In this document: positions 26,821-40,569 of the stretch, one piece after another
How positions within the stretch are numbered: position 1 is the first letter of the stretch
Layout of the letters: each line of letters opens with the position of its first letter
DNA from: Megalopta genalis
Lineage: Eukaryota > Arthropoda > Insecta > Hymenoptera > Halictidae
Reading direction: 5' to 3'
DNA: 64,000 nucleotides
Assembly (NCBI RefSeq): GCF_051020955.1
Contig: NW_027476400.1
Coordinates: 186,001 to 250,000 of the forward strand
Position numbers and translations under genes: made by a program
Notes under the pieces: generated by a model
The model's input: the letters and a program-made list of their open reading frames with translations, nothing else
Databases searched by the model: none
Told to the model about the DNA's origin: nothing

Positions 26821-28170
26821 AGTTAGCTTCAAAACCAAGCGAAACAAATGATTTAGCCTCAAATCAATGCGAAGTAGAAGGCTTAGCTTCGAATAAATGC
26901 GAAACAAATGGTTTAGCTTCAAATACTTGTGATATATATGATTTAGCATCAACAGCATGCGAAACAAACGAGTTAGCTTCAAATCCATGCGAAACACATG
27001 ATTCAGATTCAAATCAATGCGAAGTAGGAGGCTTATCTTCGATCCCATCCGATACAAATGGTTTAGCTTCAAATACTAGTGATATACATGATTTAGATTC
27101 AACAGGATGCGAAACAAACGAGTCAGCTTCAAATCCATGCGAAACACATGATTTAGCCTCAAATCAATGCGAAGTAGAAGGCTTAGTTTCGAATAAATGC
27201 GAAACAAATGGTTTACCTACAAATACTTGTGATATATATGATTTAGCTTCAACAGCATGCGAAACAAAAGAGTTAGCTTCAAATCCATGCGAAACACAAG
27301 ATTTAGCATCAAATCAATGCGAAGTAGAAGGCTTAGCTTCGAATAAATGCGAAACAAATGGTTCAGCTTCAAATACTTGTGATATATATGATTTAGCTTC
27401 AACAGCATGCGAAACAAACGAGTTAGCTTCAAATCCATGCGAAACACATGATTTAGCTTCAAATCAATGCGAAGTAGGAGGCTTATCTTCGAATCCATGC
27501 GAAACAAATGGTTTAGCTTCAAATACTTGTGATATACATGGTTTAGCTACAACTGCATGCGAAAAAAACGAGTTAGCTTCAAAACCAAGCGAAACACATG
27601 ATTTAGCCTCAAATCAATGCGAAGTAGAAGGCTTAGCTTCGAATAAATGCGAAACAAATGGTTCAGCTTCAAATACTTGTGATATATATGATTTACCTTC
27701 AACAGCATGCGAAACAAACGAGTTAGCTTCAAATCCATGCGAAACACATGATTTAGCTTCAAATCAATGCGAAGTAGGATGCTTATCTTCGATCCCATCC
27801 GATACAAATGGTTTAGCTTCAAATACCTGTGATATGCATGATTTAGCTTCAACAGCATGCGAAACAAACGAGCTATCTTCAAATCCATGCGAAACACATG
27901 ATTTAGCATCAAATCAATGCGAAGTAGAAGGCTTATCTTCGAATCCATGCGAAACAAATGGTTTAGCTTCAAATACTTGTGATATACATGATTTAGCTAC
28001 AACTGCATGCGAAAAAAACGAGTTAGCTTCAAAACCAAGCGAAACACATGATTTAGCTTCAAATCAATGCGAATTAGAAGGGTTATCTTCGAATCCATGC
28101 GAAACATATGATATAGCTTCAAATACTTATGATATACATGATTTAGCTTCAACAGCATGCGAAACAAACG
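26821..28170 (+). repeat. 1,350-bp internal tandem repeat, unit 2
   Basis: This is the partner of 25471-26820. At 28171 the next unit is AGTTAGATTC rather than AGTTAGCTTC, marking the right boundary. The boundary position agrees with an in-register unequal exchange. Confidence 0.92.
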
Positions 28171-29099
28171 AGTTAGATTCAAATCCATGCGAAACACATG
28201 ATTTAGATTAAAATCAATGCGAAGTGGAAGGCTTATCTTCGAATCCATGCGAAACGAATAGTTTAGCTTCAAATACTTTTGATATACATGATTCAGCTTC
28301 AACTGCCTAGGAAACAAACGAGTTAGCTTCAAATCCATGCGAAACACATGATTTATCATCAAGTCAACGCGAAGTTGATGGCTTAGCTTCAAATCCATGC
28401 AAAACGAATGATTTAGCTTCACATATTTGAAAATATAAGTGATATGGCTTCAAATGCAGGCGAAACAAACGAGTTAGCTTCAAACCCTTGCGATACACAT
28501 GATTTAGCATCTAATCAATGCGAAGTAGAAGGCTGATCTTCGAATCCATGCGAAGCAAATGGTTTAGCTTCAAATACTTGTGATATACATGATTTCGATT
28601 CAACAGCATGCGAAACAAACGAGTTAGATTCAAATCCATGCGAAACACATGATTTAGCTTCAAATCAATGCGAAGTAGAAGGGTTACCTTCGAATCCATG
28701 CGAAACAAATGGTTTAGCCGCAAATACTTGTGACATACATGATTCAGCTTCAACTGCATGCGAAACAAACGAGTTAGCTTGAAATCCATGCGGAACACAT
28801 GATTTAGCTTCAAATGAATGCGAAGTGGAAGGCTTATCTTCGAATCCATGCGAAACAAATGGTTTAGCTTCAAATACTTGTGATATACATGACTTAGCTT
28901 CAACAGCATGCGAAACAAACGAGTTAGCTTCAAATCCATGCGAAACACATGATTTAGCTTCAAATCAATGCGAATTAGAAGGGTTATCTTCGAATCCATG
29001 CGAAACATATGATATAGCTTCAAATACTTATGATATACATGATTTAGCTTCAACAGCATGCGAAACAAACGAGTTAGATTCAAATCCATGCGAAACACA

Positions 29100-32000
29100 T
29101 GATTTAGCTTCAAATCAATGCGAAGTAGGAGGCTTATCTTCGATTCCATGCGATACAAATGATTTAGCTTCAAATACATGTGATGTACATGATTTAGCTA
29201 CAACAGCATGCGAAACAAACGAGTTATCTTCAAATACATGCGAAACACATGATTTAGCTTCAAGTCAATGCGAAGTAGAAGGCTGATCTTCGAATCCATG
29301 CGAAACAAATGGTTTAGCTTCAAATACTTGTGATATATATGATTTAGCTTCAACAGCATGCGAAACAAACGAGTTAGCTTCAAATCCATGCGAAACACAT
29401 GATTTAGCTTCAAATCAATGCGAAGTAGGAGGCTTATCTTCGATCCCATGCGATACAAATGGTTTAGCTTCAAATACTTGTGTTATACATGATTTAGCTT
29501 CAACAGCATGCGAAACAAACGAGCTAGCTTCAAATCCATGCGAAACACATAATTTAGCTTCAAATCAATGCGAATTAGAAGGGTTGTCTTGGAATCCATG
29601 CGAAACGTATGATATAGCTTCAAATACTAGTGATATACATGATTTAGCTTCAACAGCATGTGAAAAAGACGAGTTAGCTTCAAAACCAAGCGAAAGAAAT
29701 GATTTAGCCTCAAATCAATGCGAAGTAGAAGGCTTAGCTTCGAATAAATGCGAAACAAATGGTTTAGCTTCAAATACATGTGATAGATATGATATAGCTT
29801 CAACAGCATGCGAAAAAAAGAGTTAGCTTCAAATCCATGCGAAACACATGATTTAGCCTCAAATCAATGCGAAGTAGAAGGCTTAGCTTCGAATAAATGC
29901 GAAACAAATGGTTTAATTTCAAATACTTGTGATATACATGATTTAGCTTCAACAGCATGTGAAAAAAACGAGTTAGCTTCAAAACCAAGCGAAACAAATG
30001 ATTTAGCCTCAAATCAATGCGAAGTAGAAGGCTTAGCTTCGAATAAATTTGAAACAAATGGTTTAGCTTCAAATACTTGTGATATATATGATTTAGCATC
30101 AACAGCATGCGAAACAAACGAGTTAGCTTCAAATCCATGCGAAACACATGATTCAGATTCAAATCAATGCGAAGTAGGAGGCTTATCTTCGATCCCATCC
30201 GATACAAATGGTTTAGCTTCAAATACTAGTGATATACATGATTTAGATTCAACAGCATGCGAAACAAACGAGTCAGCTTCAAATCCATGCGAAACACATG
30301 ATTTAGCCTCAAATCAATGCGAAGTAGAAGGCTTAGTTTCGAATAAATGCGTAACAAATGGTTTACCTACAAATACTTGTGATATATATGATTTAGCTTC
30401 AACAGCATGCGAAACAAACGAGTTAGCTTCAAATCCATGCGAAACACATGATTTAGCTTCAAATCAATGCGAAGTAGGAGGCTTATCTTCGAATCCATGC
30501 GAAACAAATGGTTTAGCTTCAAATACTTGTGATATACATGGTTTAGGTACAACTGCATGCGAAAAAAACGAGTTAGCTTCAAAACCAAGCGAAACACATG
30601 ATTTAGCCTCAAATCAATGCGAAGTAGAAGGCTTAGCTTCGAATAAATGCGAAACAAATGGTTCAGCTTCAAATACTTGTGATATATATGATTTACCTTC
30701 AACAGCATGCGAAACAAACGAGTTAGCTTCAAATCCATGCGAAACACATGATTTAGCTTCAAATCAATGCGAAGTAGGATGCTTATCTTCGATCCCATCC
30801 GATACAAATGGTTTAGCTTCAAATACCTGTGATATGCATGATTTAGCTTCAACAGCATGCGAAACAAACGAGCTATCTTCAAATCCATGCGAAACACATG
30901 ATTTAGCATCAAATCAATGCGAAGTAGAAGGCTTATCTTCGAATCCATGCGAAACAAATGGTTTAGCTTCAAATACTTGTGATATACATGATTTAGCTAC
31001 AACTGCATGCGAAAAAAACGAGTTAGCTTCAAAACCAAGCGAAACACATGATTTAGCTTCAAATCAATGCGAAGTGGAAGGCTTATATTCGAATCCATGC
31101 GAAACGAATAGTTTAACTTCAAATACTTTTGATATACAAGATTCAGCTTCAACTGCCTAGGAAACAAACGAGTTAGCTTCAAATCCATGCGAAACACATG
31201 ATTTATCATCAAGTCAACGCGAAGTTGCTGGCTTAGCTTCAAATCCATGCAAAACGAATGATTTAGCTTCACATATTTGAAAATATAAGTGATATGGCTT
31301 CAAATGCAGGCGAAACAAACGAGTTAGCTTCAAACCCTTGCGAAACAAGTGATTTAGCATCAAATCAATGCGAAGTAGAAGGCTGATATTCGAATCCATG
31401 CGAAGCAAATGGTTTAGCTTCAAATACTTGTGATATACATGATTTAGCTTCAACAGCATGCGAAACAAATGAGTTATATTCAAATCCAAGCGAAACACAT
31501 GATTTATCTTCAAATCAATGCGAAGTAGAAAGCTTAGCTTCAAAACCATGGGAATCAAATGGTTTAGCTTCAAATACTTGTGATATGCATGATTTAGCTT
31601 CAACTACTATCGAAAAAAACGAGTTAGCTTCAAATCCAAGCGAAACACATGATTTAGCCACAAATCAATGCGAATTAGAAGGGTTATCTTCATATCCATG
31701 CGAAACAAATGGTTTAGCTGCAAATACTTGTGATATACGTGATTTAGCTTCAACTGCATGCGAAACAAACGAGTTAGCTTCGAATCCATGCGAAACACAT
31801 GATTTAGCATCAAATCAATGCGAAGTGGAAGACTTATCTTCGTATCCATGCGAAACAAATGGTTTAGCTGCAAATACTTGTGATATACGTGATTTAGCTT
31901 CAACTGCATGCGAAACAAACGAGTTAGCTTCGAATCCATGCGAAACGAATAGTTTAGCTTCAAATACTTGTGATGTACATGATTCAGCTTCAACTGCATG

Positions 32001-35000
32001 CGAAACAAACGAGTTAGCTTCAAATCCTTGCGAAACACATGATTTAGATTAAAATCAATGCGAAGTAGAAGGCTTATCTTCGAATCCATTCGAAACAAAT
32101 GGTTTAGCTTCAAATACTTGTGATATATATGATTTAGCTTCAACTGCATGCGAAATAAACGAGTTAGCTTCGAATCCATGCGGAAAACATGATTTAGCTT
32201 CAAATCAATGCGAAGTAGAAGGCTGATCTTCGAATCCATGCGAAGCAAATGGTTTAGCTTCAAATACTTGTGATACACTTGATTTAGCTTCAACTGCTCG
32301 CGAATCAAACAAGTTAGCTTCAAATCCATGCGAACACATGATTTAGCTTCAAATCAACGCGAAGTAGGAGGCTTATCTTCGATTCCATGCGATACAAATG
32401 ATTTAGCTTCAAATACATGTGATGTACATGATTTAGCTACAACAGCATGCGAAACAAACGAGTTAGCTTCAAATCCATGCGAAACACATGATTTAGATTA
32501 AAATCAATGCGAAGTAGAAGGCTTATCTTCGAATCCATGCGAAACAAATGGTTTAGCTTCTAATACTTGTGATATACATGATTTAGCTTTAACTGCATGC
32601 GAAACAAACGAGTTAGCTTATAATCCATGCGAAACACATGGTTTAGCTTCAAATTAATGCGAAGTAGAAGGGTTATCTTCGTATCCATGCGAAACAAATG
32701 GTTTAGCTTCAAATACTTGTGATACATTTGATTTAGCTTCAACAGCATGCGAAACAAACGAGTTATCTTCAAATACATGCGAAACACATGATTTAGCTTC
32801 AAATCAATGCGAAGTAGAAGGCTGATCTTCGAATCCATGCGAAACAAATGGTTTAGCTTCAAATACTTGTGATATATATGATTTAGCTTCAACAGCATGC
32901 GAAACAAACGAGTTAGCTTCAAATCCATGCGAAACACATGATTTAGCTTCAAATCAATGCGAAGTAGGAGGCTTATCTTCGATCCGATGCGATACAAATG
33001 GTTTAGCTTCAAATACTTGTGATATACATGATTTAGCTTCAACAGCATGCGAAAGAAACGAGCTAGCTTCAAATCCATGCGAAACAAGTGATTTAGCATC
33101 AAATCAATGCGAAGTAGAAGGCTGATATTCGAATCCATGCGAAGCAAATGGTTTAGCTTCAAATACTTGTGATATACATGATTTAGCTTCAACAGCATGC
33201 GAAACAAATGAGTTATATTCAAATCCAAGCGAAACACATGATTTATCTTCAAATCAATGCGAAGTAGAAAGCTTAGCTTCAAAACCATGGGAATCAAATG
33301 GTTTAGCTTCAAATACTTGTGATATGCATGATTTAGCTTCAACTACTATCGAAAAAAACGAGTTAGCTTCAAATCCAAGCGAAACACATGATTTAGCCTC
33401 AAATCAATGCGAATTAGAAGGGTTATCTTCGTATCCATGCGAAACAAATGGTTTAGCTACAAATACTTGTGATATACGTGATTTAGCTTCAACTGCATGC
33501 GAAACAAACGAGTTAGCTTCGAATCCATGCGAAACACATGATTTAGCATCAAATCAATGCGAAGTAGAAGACTTATCTTCGTATCCATGCGAAACAAATG
33601 GTTTAGCTGCAAATACTTGTGATATACGTGATTTAGCTTCAACTGCATGCGAAACAAACGAGTTAGCTTCGAATCCATGCGAAACGAATAGTTTAGCTTC
33701 AAATACTTGTGATGTACATGATTCAGCTTCAACTGCATGCGAAACAAACGAGTTAGCTTCAAATCCTTGCGAAACACATGATTTAGATTAAAATCAATGC
33801 GAAGTAGAATGCTTATCTTCGAATCCATTCGAAACAAATGGTTTAGCTTCAAATACTTGTGATATACATGATTTAGCTTCAACTGCATGCGAAATAAACG
33901 AGTTAGCTTCGAATCCATGCGGAAAACATGATTTAGCTTCAAATCAATGCGAAGTAGAAGGCTGATCTTCGAATCCATGCGAAGCAAATGGTTTAGCTTC
34001 AAATACTTGTGATACACTTGATTTAGCTTCAACTGCTCGCGAATCAAACAAGTTAGCTTCAAATCCATGCGAACACATGATTTAGCTTCAAATCAATGCG
34101 AAGTAGGAGGCTTATCTTCGATTCCATGCGATACAAATGGTTTAGCTTCAAATACTTGTGTTATACATGATTTAGCTTCAACAGCATGCGAAACAAACGA
34201 GCTAGCTTCAAATCCATGCGAAACACATAATTTAGCTTCAAATCAATGCGAATTAGAAGGGTTGTCTTGGAATCCATGCGAAACGTATGATATAGCTTCA
34301 AATACTAGTGATATACATGATTTAGCTTCAACAGCATGTGAAAAAAACGAGTTAGCTTCAAAACCAAGCGAAACAAATGATTTAGCCTCAAATCAATGCG
34401 AAGTAGAAGGCTTAGCTTCGAATAAATGCGAAACAAATGGTTTAGCTTCAAATACATGTGATAGATATGATATAGCTTCAACAGCATGCGAAAAAAAGAG
34501 TTAGCTTCAAATCCATGCGAAACACATGATTTAGCCTCAAATCAATGCGAAGTAGAAGGCTTAGCTTCGAATAAATGCGAAACAAATGGTTTAACTTCAA
34601 ATACTTGTGATATACATGATTTAGCTTCAACAGCATGTGAAAAAAACGAGTTAGCTTCAAAACCAAGCGAAACAAATGATTTAGCCTCAAATCAATGCGA
34701 AGTAGAAGGCTTAGCTTCGAATAAATGCGAAACAAATGGTTTAGCTTCAAATACTTGTGATATATATGATTTAGCATCAACAGCATGCGAAACAAACGAG
34801 TTAGCTTCAAATCCATGCGAAACACATGATTCAGATTCAAATCAATGCGAAGTAGGAGGCTTATCTTCGATCCCATCCGATACAAATGGTTTAGCTTCAA
34901 ATACTAGTGATATACATGATTTAGATTCAACAGGATGCGAAACAAACGAGTCAGCTTCAAATCCATGCGAAACACATGATTTAGCCTCAAATCAATGCGA

Positions 35001-36927
35001 AGTAGAAGGCTTAGTTTCGAATAAATGCGAAACAAATGGTTTACCTACAAATACTTGTGATATATATGATTTAGCTTCAACAGCATGCGAAACAAAAGAG
35101 TTAGCTTCAAATCCATGCGAAACACAAGATTTAGCATCAAATCAATGCGAAGTAGAAGGCTTAGCTTCGAATAAATGCGAAACAAATGGTTCAGCTTCAA
35201 ATACTTGTGATATATATGATTTAGCTTCAACAGCATGCGAAACAAACGAGTTAGCTTCAAATCCATGCGAAACACATGATTTAGCTTCAAATCAATGCGA
35301 AGTAGGAGGCTTATCTTCGAATCCATGCGAAACAAATGGTTTAGCTTCAAATACTTGTGATATACATGGTTTAGCTACAACTGCATGCGAAAAAAACGAG
35401 TTAGCTTCAAAACCAAGCGAAACACATGATTTAGCCTCAAATCAATGCGAAGTAGAAGGCTTAGCTTCGAATAAATGCGAAACAAATGGTTCAGCTTCAA
35501 ATACTTGTGATATATATGATTTACCTTCAACAGCATGCGAAACAAACGAGTTAGCTTCAAATCCATGCGAAACACATGATTTAGCTTCAAATCAATGCGA
35601 AGTAGGATGCTTATCTTCGATCCCATCCGATACAAATGGTTTAGCTTCAAATACCTGTGATATGCATGATTTAGCTTCAACAGCATGCGAAACAAACGAG
35701 CTATCTTCAAATCCATGCGAAACACATGATTTAGCATCAAATCAATGCGAAGTAGAAGGCTTATCTTCGAATCCATGCGAAACAAATGGTTTAGCTTCAA
35801 ATACTTGTGATATACATGATTTAGCTACAACTGCATGCGAAAAAAACGAGTTAGCTTCAAAACCAAGCGAAACACATGATTTAGCTTCAAATCAATGCGA
35901 ATTAGAAGGGTTATCTTCGAATCCATGCGAAACATATGATATAGCTTCAAATACTTATGATATACATGATTTAGCTTCAACAGCATGCGAAACAAACGAG
36001 TTAGATTCAAATCCATGCGAAACACATGATTTAGATTAAAATCAATGCGAAGTGGAAGGCTTATCTTCGAATCCATGCGAAACGAATAGTTTAGCTTCAA
36101 ATACTTTTGATATACATGATTCAGCTTCAACTGCCTAGGAAACAAACGAGTTAGCTTCAAATCCATGCGAAACACATGATTTATCATCAAGTCAACGCGA
36201 AGTTGATGGCTTAGCTTCAAATCCATGCAAAACGAATGATTTAGCTTCACATATTTGAAAATATAAGTGATATGGCTTCAAATGCAGGCGAAACAAACGA
36301 GTTAGCTTCAAACCCTTGCGATACACATGATTTAGCATCTAATCAATGCGAAGTAGAAGGCTGATCTTCGAATCCATGCGAAGCAAATGGTTTAGCTTCA
36401 AATACTTGTGATATACATGATTTCGATTCAACAGCATGCGAAACAAACGAGTTAGATTCAAATCCATGCGAAACACATGATTTAGCTTCAAATCAATGCG
36501 AAGTAGAAGGGTTACCTTCGAATCCATGCGAAACAAATGGTTTAGCCGCAAATACTTGTGACATACATGATTCAGCTTCAACTGCATGCGAAACAAACGA
36601 GTTAGCTTGAAATCCATGCGGAACACATGATTTAGCTTCAAATGAATGCGAAGTGGAAGGCTTATCTTCGAATCCATGCGAAACAAATGGTTTAGCTTCA
36701 AATACTTGTGATATACATGACTTAGCTTCAACAGCATGCGAAACAAACGAGTTAGCTTCAAATCCATGCGAAACACATGATTTAGCTTCAAATCAATGCG
36801 AATTAGAAGGGTTATCTTCGAATCCATGCGAAACATATGATATAGCTTCAAATACTTATGATATACATGATTTAGCTTCAACAGCATGCGAAACAAACGA
36901 GTTAGATTCAAATCCATGCGAAACACA
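29100..36927 (+). repeat. 9,178-bp tandem duplication, right copy (7,828 bp, lacks 1,350 bp)
   Basis: It matches the left copy at +9,178 bp up to the internal 1,350-bp repeat and at +7,828 bp after it. It ends near 36927, where GATTTAGATTAAAATC replaces the junction sequence seen at 29100. Either the left copy gained 1,350 bp after duplication or this copy lost one of two. Confidence 0.88.
31343..34135 (+). repeat. Doublet of the 1.36-kb sub-block, fourth of four
   Basis: An apparently exact copy of the third doublet at +9,178 bp. It keeps that copy's private changes, including AGCCACAAATC and AACGCGAAGTAGG, so it arose with the 9,178-bp duplication and not independently. Confidence 0.88.
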
Positions 36928-38620
36928 TGATTTAGATTAAAATCAATGCGAAGTGGAAGGCTTATCTTCGAATCCATGCGAAACGAATAGTTTAGCTTCA
37001 AATACTTTTGATATACATGATTCAGCTTCAAATGCAGGCGAAACAAACGAGTTAGCTTCAAACCCATGCGAAACACATGATTTAGCATCTAATCAATGCG
37101 ATGTAGAAGGCTGATCTTCGAATTCATGCGAAGCAAATGGTTTAGCTTCAAATACTTGTGATATACATGATTTAGTTTCAACAGCATGCGAAACAAACGA
37201 GTTAGATTCAAATCCATGCGAAACACATGATTTAGCTTCAAATCAATGCGAAGTAGAAAGGTTACCTTCGAATGCATGCGAAACAAATGGTTTAGCCGCA
37301 AATACTTGTGATATACATGACTTAGCTTCAACAGCATGCGAAACAAACGAGTTAGCTTCAAATCCATGCGAAACACATGATTTAGCTTCAAATCAATGCG
37401 AAGTAGGAGGCTTATCTTCGAATCCATGCGAAACAAATGGTTTAGCTTCAAATACTTGTGATATACATAATTTAGCTTCAACAGCATGCAAAACAAACGA
37501 GTTAGCTTGAAATCCATGCGAAACACATGATTTAGATTAAAATCAATGCGAAGTAGAAGGGTTACCTTCGAATCTATGCGAAACAAATGGTTTAGCCGCA
37601 AATACTTGTGACATACATGATTCAGCTTCAACTGCATGCGAAACAGACGAGTCAGCTTCAAATCCATGCGGAACACATGATTTAGCTTCAAATCAATGCG
37701 AAGTGGAAGGCTTATCTTCGAATCCATGCGAAACGAATAGTTTAGCTTCAAATACTTTTAATATACATGATTCAGCTTCAACTGCCTGCGAACCAAACGA
37801 GTTAGCTTCAAATCCATGCGAAACACATGAATTAGCATCAAGTCAACGCGAAGTTGATGGCTTAGCTTCAAATCCATGCAAAACGAATGATTTAGTTTCA
37901 CATACTTGATAATATAAGTGATATGGCTTCAAATGCAGGCGAAACAAACGGGTTAGCTTCAAACCCATGCGAAAAACATGATTTAGCATCTAATCAATGC
38001 GAAGTGGAAGGCTGATCTTCGAATCCATGCGAAGCAAATGATTTAGCTTCAAATACTTGTGATATACATGATTCAGCTTCAACTGCATGCGAAACAAACG
38101 AGTTAGCTTCAAATCCATGCGGAACACATGATTTAGCTTCAAATCAATGCGAAGTGGAAGGCTTATATTCGAATCCATGCGAAACGAATAGTTTATCTTC
38201 AAATACTTTTGATATACATGATTCAGCTTCAACTGCCTAGGAAACAAACGAGTTAGCTTCAAATCCATGCGAAACGCATGATTTATCATCAAGTCAACGC
38301 GAAGTTGATGGCTTAGCTTCAAATCCATGCAAAACGAATGATTTAGCTTCACATATTTGAAAATATAAGTGATATGGCTTCAAATGCAGGCGAAACAAAC
38401 GAGTTAGCTTCAAACCCTTGCGATACACATGATTTAGCATCTAATCAATGCGAAGTAGAAGGCTGATCTTCGAATCCATGCGAAGCAAATGGTTTAGCTT
38501 CAAATACTTGTGATATACATGATTTAGCTTCAACAGCATGCGAAATAAACGAGTTAGATTCAAATCCATGCGAAACACATGATTTAGCTTCAAATCAATG
38601 CGAAGAAGAAGGGTTATCTT
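36928..38620 (+). repeat. Mixed block of units related to the end of the 9.2-kb duplication
   Basis: It holds further partial copies of the end of the preceding block. The C-type unit with AAACGAATAGTTTAGC followed by AATACTTTTGATATAC occurs near 28255, 36083, 36983 and, slightly altered, at 37733 and 38183. The ACATATTTGAAAATATAAG slip unit recurs near 38362 and a variant lies near 37912. No gene-like sequence was seen. Confidence 0.7.
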
Positions 38621-39190
38621 CGAATCCATGCGAAACGAATAGTTTAGCTTCAATTACTTGTGATATACATGATTCAGCTTCAACTGCATGCGAAACAAAC
38701 GAGTTAGCTTCAAATCCATGCGGAACACATGATGTAGCTTCAAATCAATGGGAAGTAGGAGGCTTATATTCGATTCCGTGCGATACAAATGGTTTAGCTT
38801 CAAATACTTGTGATATACATGATTTAGCTTCAACAGCATGCGAAACAAACGAGTTAGCTTCAAATCCATGCGAAACACATGATTTAGCATCAAATCAATG
38901 CGAATTAGAAGGGTTATCTTCGAATCCATGCGAAACAAATGATATAGCTTCAAATACTTGTGATATACATGATTTAGCTTCAACAGCATCCGAAACAAAC
39001 GAGTTAGATTCAAATCCATGCGAAACACATGATTTAGCTTCAAATCAATGCGAAGTAGAAGGCTTATCTTCGAATCCATGCGAAACAAATGGTTTAGCTT
39101 CAAATACTTGTGATATACATGATTTAGTTCAAACAGCATGCGAAACAAACGAGTTAGCTTCAAATCCATGCGAAACACATGATTTAGCTT
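38620..39190 (+). repeat. 1,950-bp-offset duplication, first copy
   Basis: It matches 40570-41140 at an offset of 1,950 bp, which is thirteen 150-bp HORs. Shared rare variants are GATGTAGCTTC, AATGGGAAGTAGGAGG, CGATTCCGTGCG and ACAGCATCCG. The copies differ at, for example, GGCTTATATTCG against GGCTTATTTTCG. Confidence 0.8.
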
Positions 39191-39477
39191 CAAATCAATG
39201 CGAAGTAGAAGGCTGATCTTCGAATCCATGCGAAGCAAATTGTTTAGCTCCAAATACTTGTGATACACTTGATATAGCTTCAAATGCAGGCGAAACAAAC
39301 GAGTTAGCATCAAACCCATGCGAAACACATGATTTAGCATCAAATCAAGGCGAAGTAGAAGGCTGATCTTCGAATCCATGCGAAGCAAATTGTTTAGTTT
39401 CAAATACTTGTGATATACATGATTTAGCTTCAACTGCATGCGAAACAAACGAGTTAGCTTCAAGTCCAAACGAAACA

Positions 39478-39720
39478 CATGATTTATCTTCCATGCATTG
39501 CGTAGTAGAAGGTTTAACTACAAATCCATGCGATTCAAGTGATTTAGGTTAAAATACTTGCTATATAATGGATTTAGCTTCAACTGGAAACGAGACAAGC
39601 GAGTTAGCTTCACATTCATGCGAAACACATTATTTAGATTCAAATCAATGCGAGGTTAAAGCTTTGTCTTCAAATCCATGCGAAACAAATGATTTAGCTT
39701 CAAATACTTTCGATATAAAT
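39478..39720 (+). repeat. Island of strongly diverged units inside the array
   Basis: Eight units in a row carry multiple private substitutions, for example TTCCATGCATTGCGTAGTAG, GGTTTAACTACAAATCC, TGCTATATAATGGATT, ACTGGAAACGAGACAAGC and TGCGAGGTTAAAGC. The 30-bp spacing is intact throughout. The units are not repeated elsewhere in the window as far as I can see. Confidence 0.8.
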
Positions 39721-40569
39721 GATTTAGATTCAGCTGCATGCGAAAGAAACGAGTTAACTTCAAATCCATGCGAAACACATGATATAGTTTCAAATCAATA
39801 CGAAGTAGAAGACTGATCTTCAAATCCATGTGAAACGAATAGTTTAGCTTCCAAAACTTTTGATATACATGATTTAGCTTCAACAGCATGCGAAACAAAC
39901 GAGTTAGCTTCAAATCCATGCGAAACACATGATTTAGCTTCAAATCAATGCGAATTAGAAGAGTTTTCTTGGAATCCATGCGAAACGTATGATATAGCTT
40001 CAAATACTTGTGATATACATTATTTAGCTTCAAAAGCATCCGAAACAAACGAGTTAGATTCAAATCCATGCGAAACACATGATTTAGCTTCAAATCAATG
40101 CGAAGTAGAAGGCTTATCATCGAATCCATGCGAAACAAACGGACTAGCTTCTTATACTTGTGATATACATGATTTAGCTTCAACAGCATGCGATATAAAC
40201 GAGTTAAATTCAAATCCATGCGAAACACATGATTTAGCCTCAGATCAATGCGAAGTAGAAGGCTTAGCTTCGAATAAATGCGAAGCAAATGGTTTAGCTT
40301 CAAATACTTGTGATATACATGATTTAGCTTCAACTGCATGCGAAACAAACGAGTTAGCTTCAAGTCCATGCAAAAACATGATTTAGCATCAAGTCAACGT
40401 GAAGTTGATGGCTTAGCTTCAAATCCATGCGAAACGAATGATTTAGCTTCACATACTTGTGAATATAAGTGATATAGCTTCAAATGTAGGCGAAACAAAT
40501 GAGTCATTTTCAAATCCAAGCGAAACACATGATTTATCTCCAAATCAATGAGAAGTGGAAGGCTTAACT

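Larger units (their letters stand above)
25308..28211 (+). other. Longest + strand open frame (967 codons), probably not a gene
   Basis: The frame is a run of decapeptides with one cysteine each (pattern L-A/S-S-N/T-x-C-E/D). It has no signal peptide, no membrane segment and no non-repeat domain. It opens right after a one-base slip at about 25313, and its ATG is the one inside the ATGCGAAA core. It closes at the recurrent GATTAAAATC variant. The related frame in the right 9.2-kb copy (34486-36039) is 517 codons because 1,350 bp are missing. Differences between related copies change the amino acid in all four cases I compared (I/T, F/C, A/G, V/E), as expected without selection on this frame. 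An open frame is automatic for this unit. A repetitive cysteine-rich protein is not excluded but has no positive support. Confidence 0.12.
19922..29099 (+). repeat. 9,178-bp tandem duplication, left copy
   Basis: From about 19922 the sequence recurs 9,178 bp downstream with no difference noticed in the parts compared. It carries a 1,350-bp internal tandem duplication absent from the right copy. At about 29100 the text passes directly from the end of this copy into the start of the next (GATTTAGCTTC instead of GATTTAGATTAAAATC), which is the expected tandem junction. Near-identity over 9 kb of satellite implies a recent event or an assembly duplication. Confidence 0.88.
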
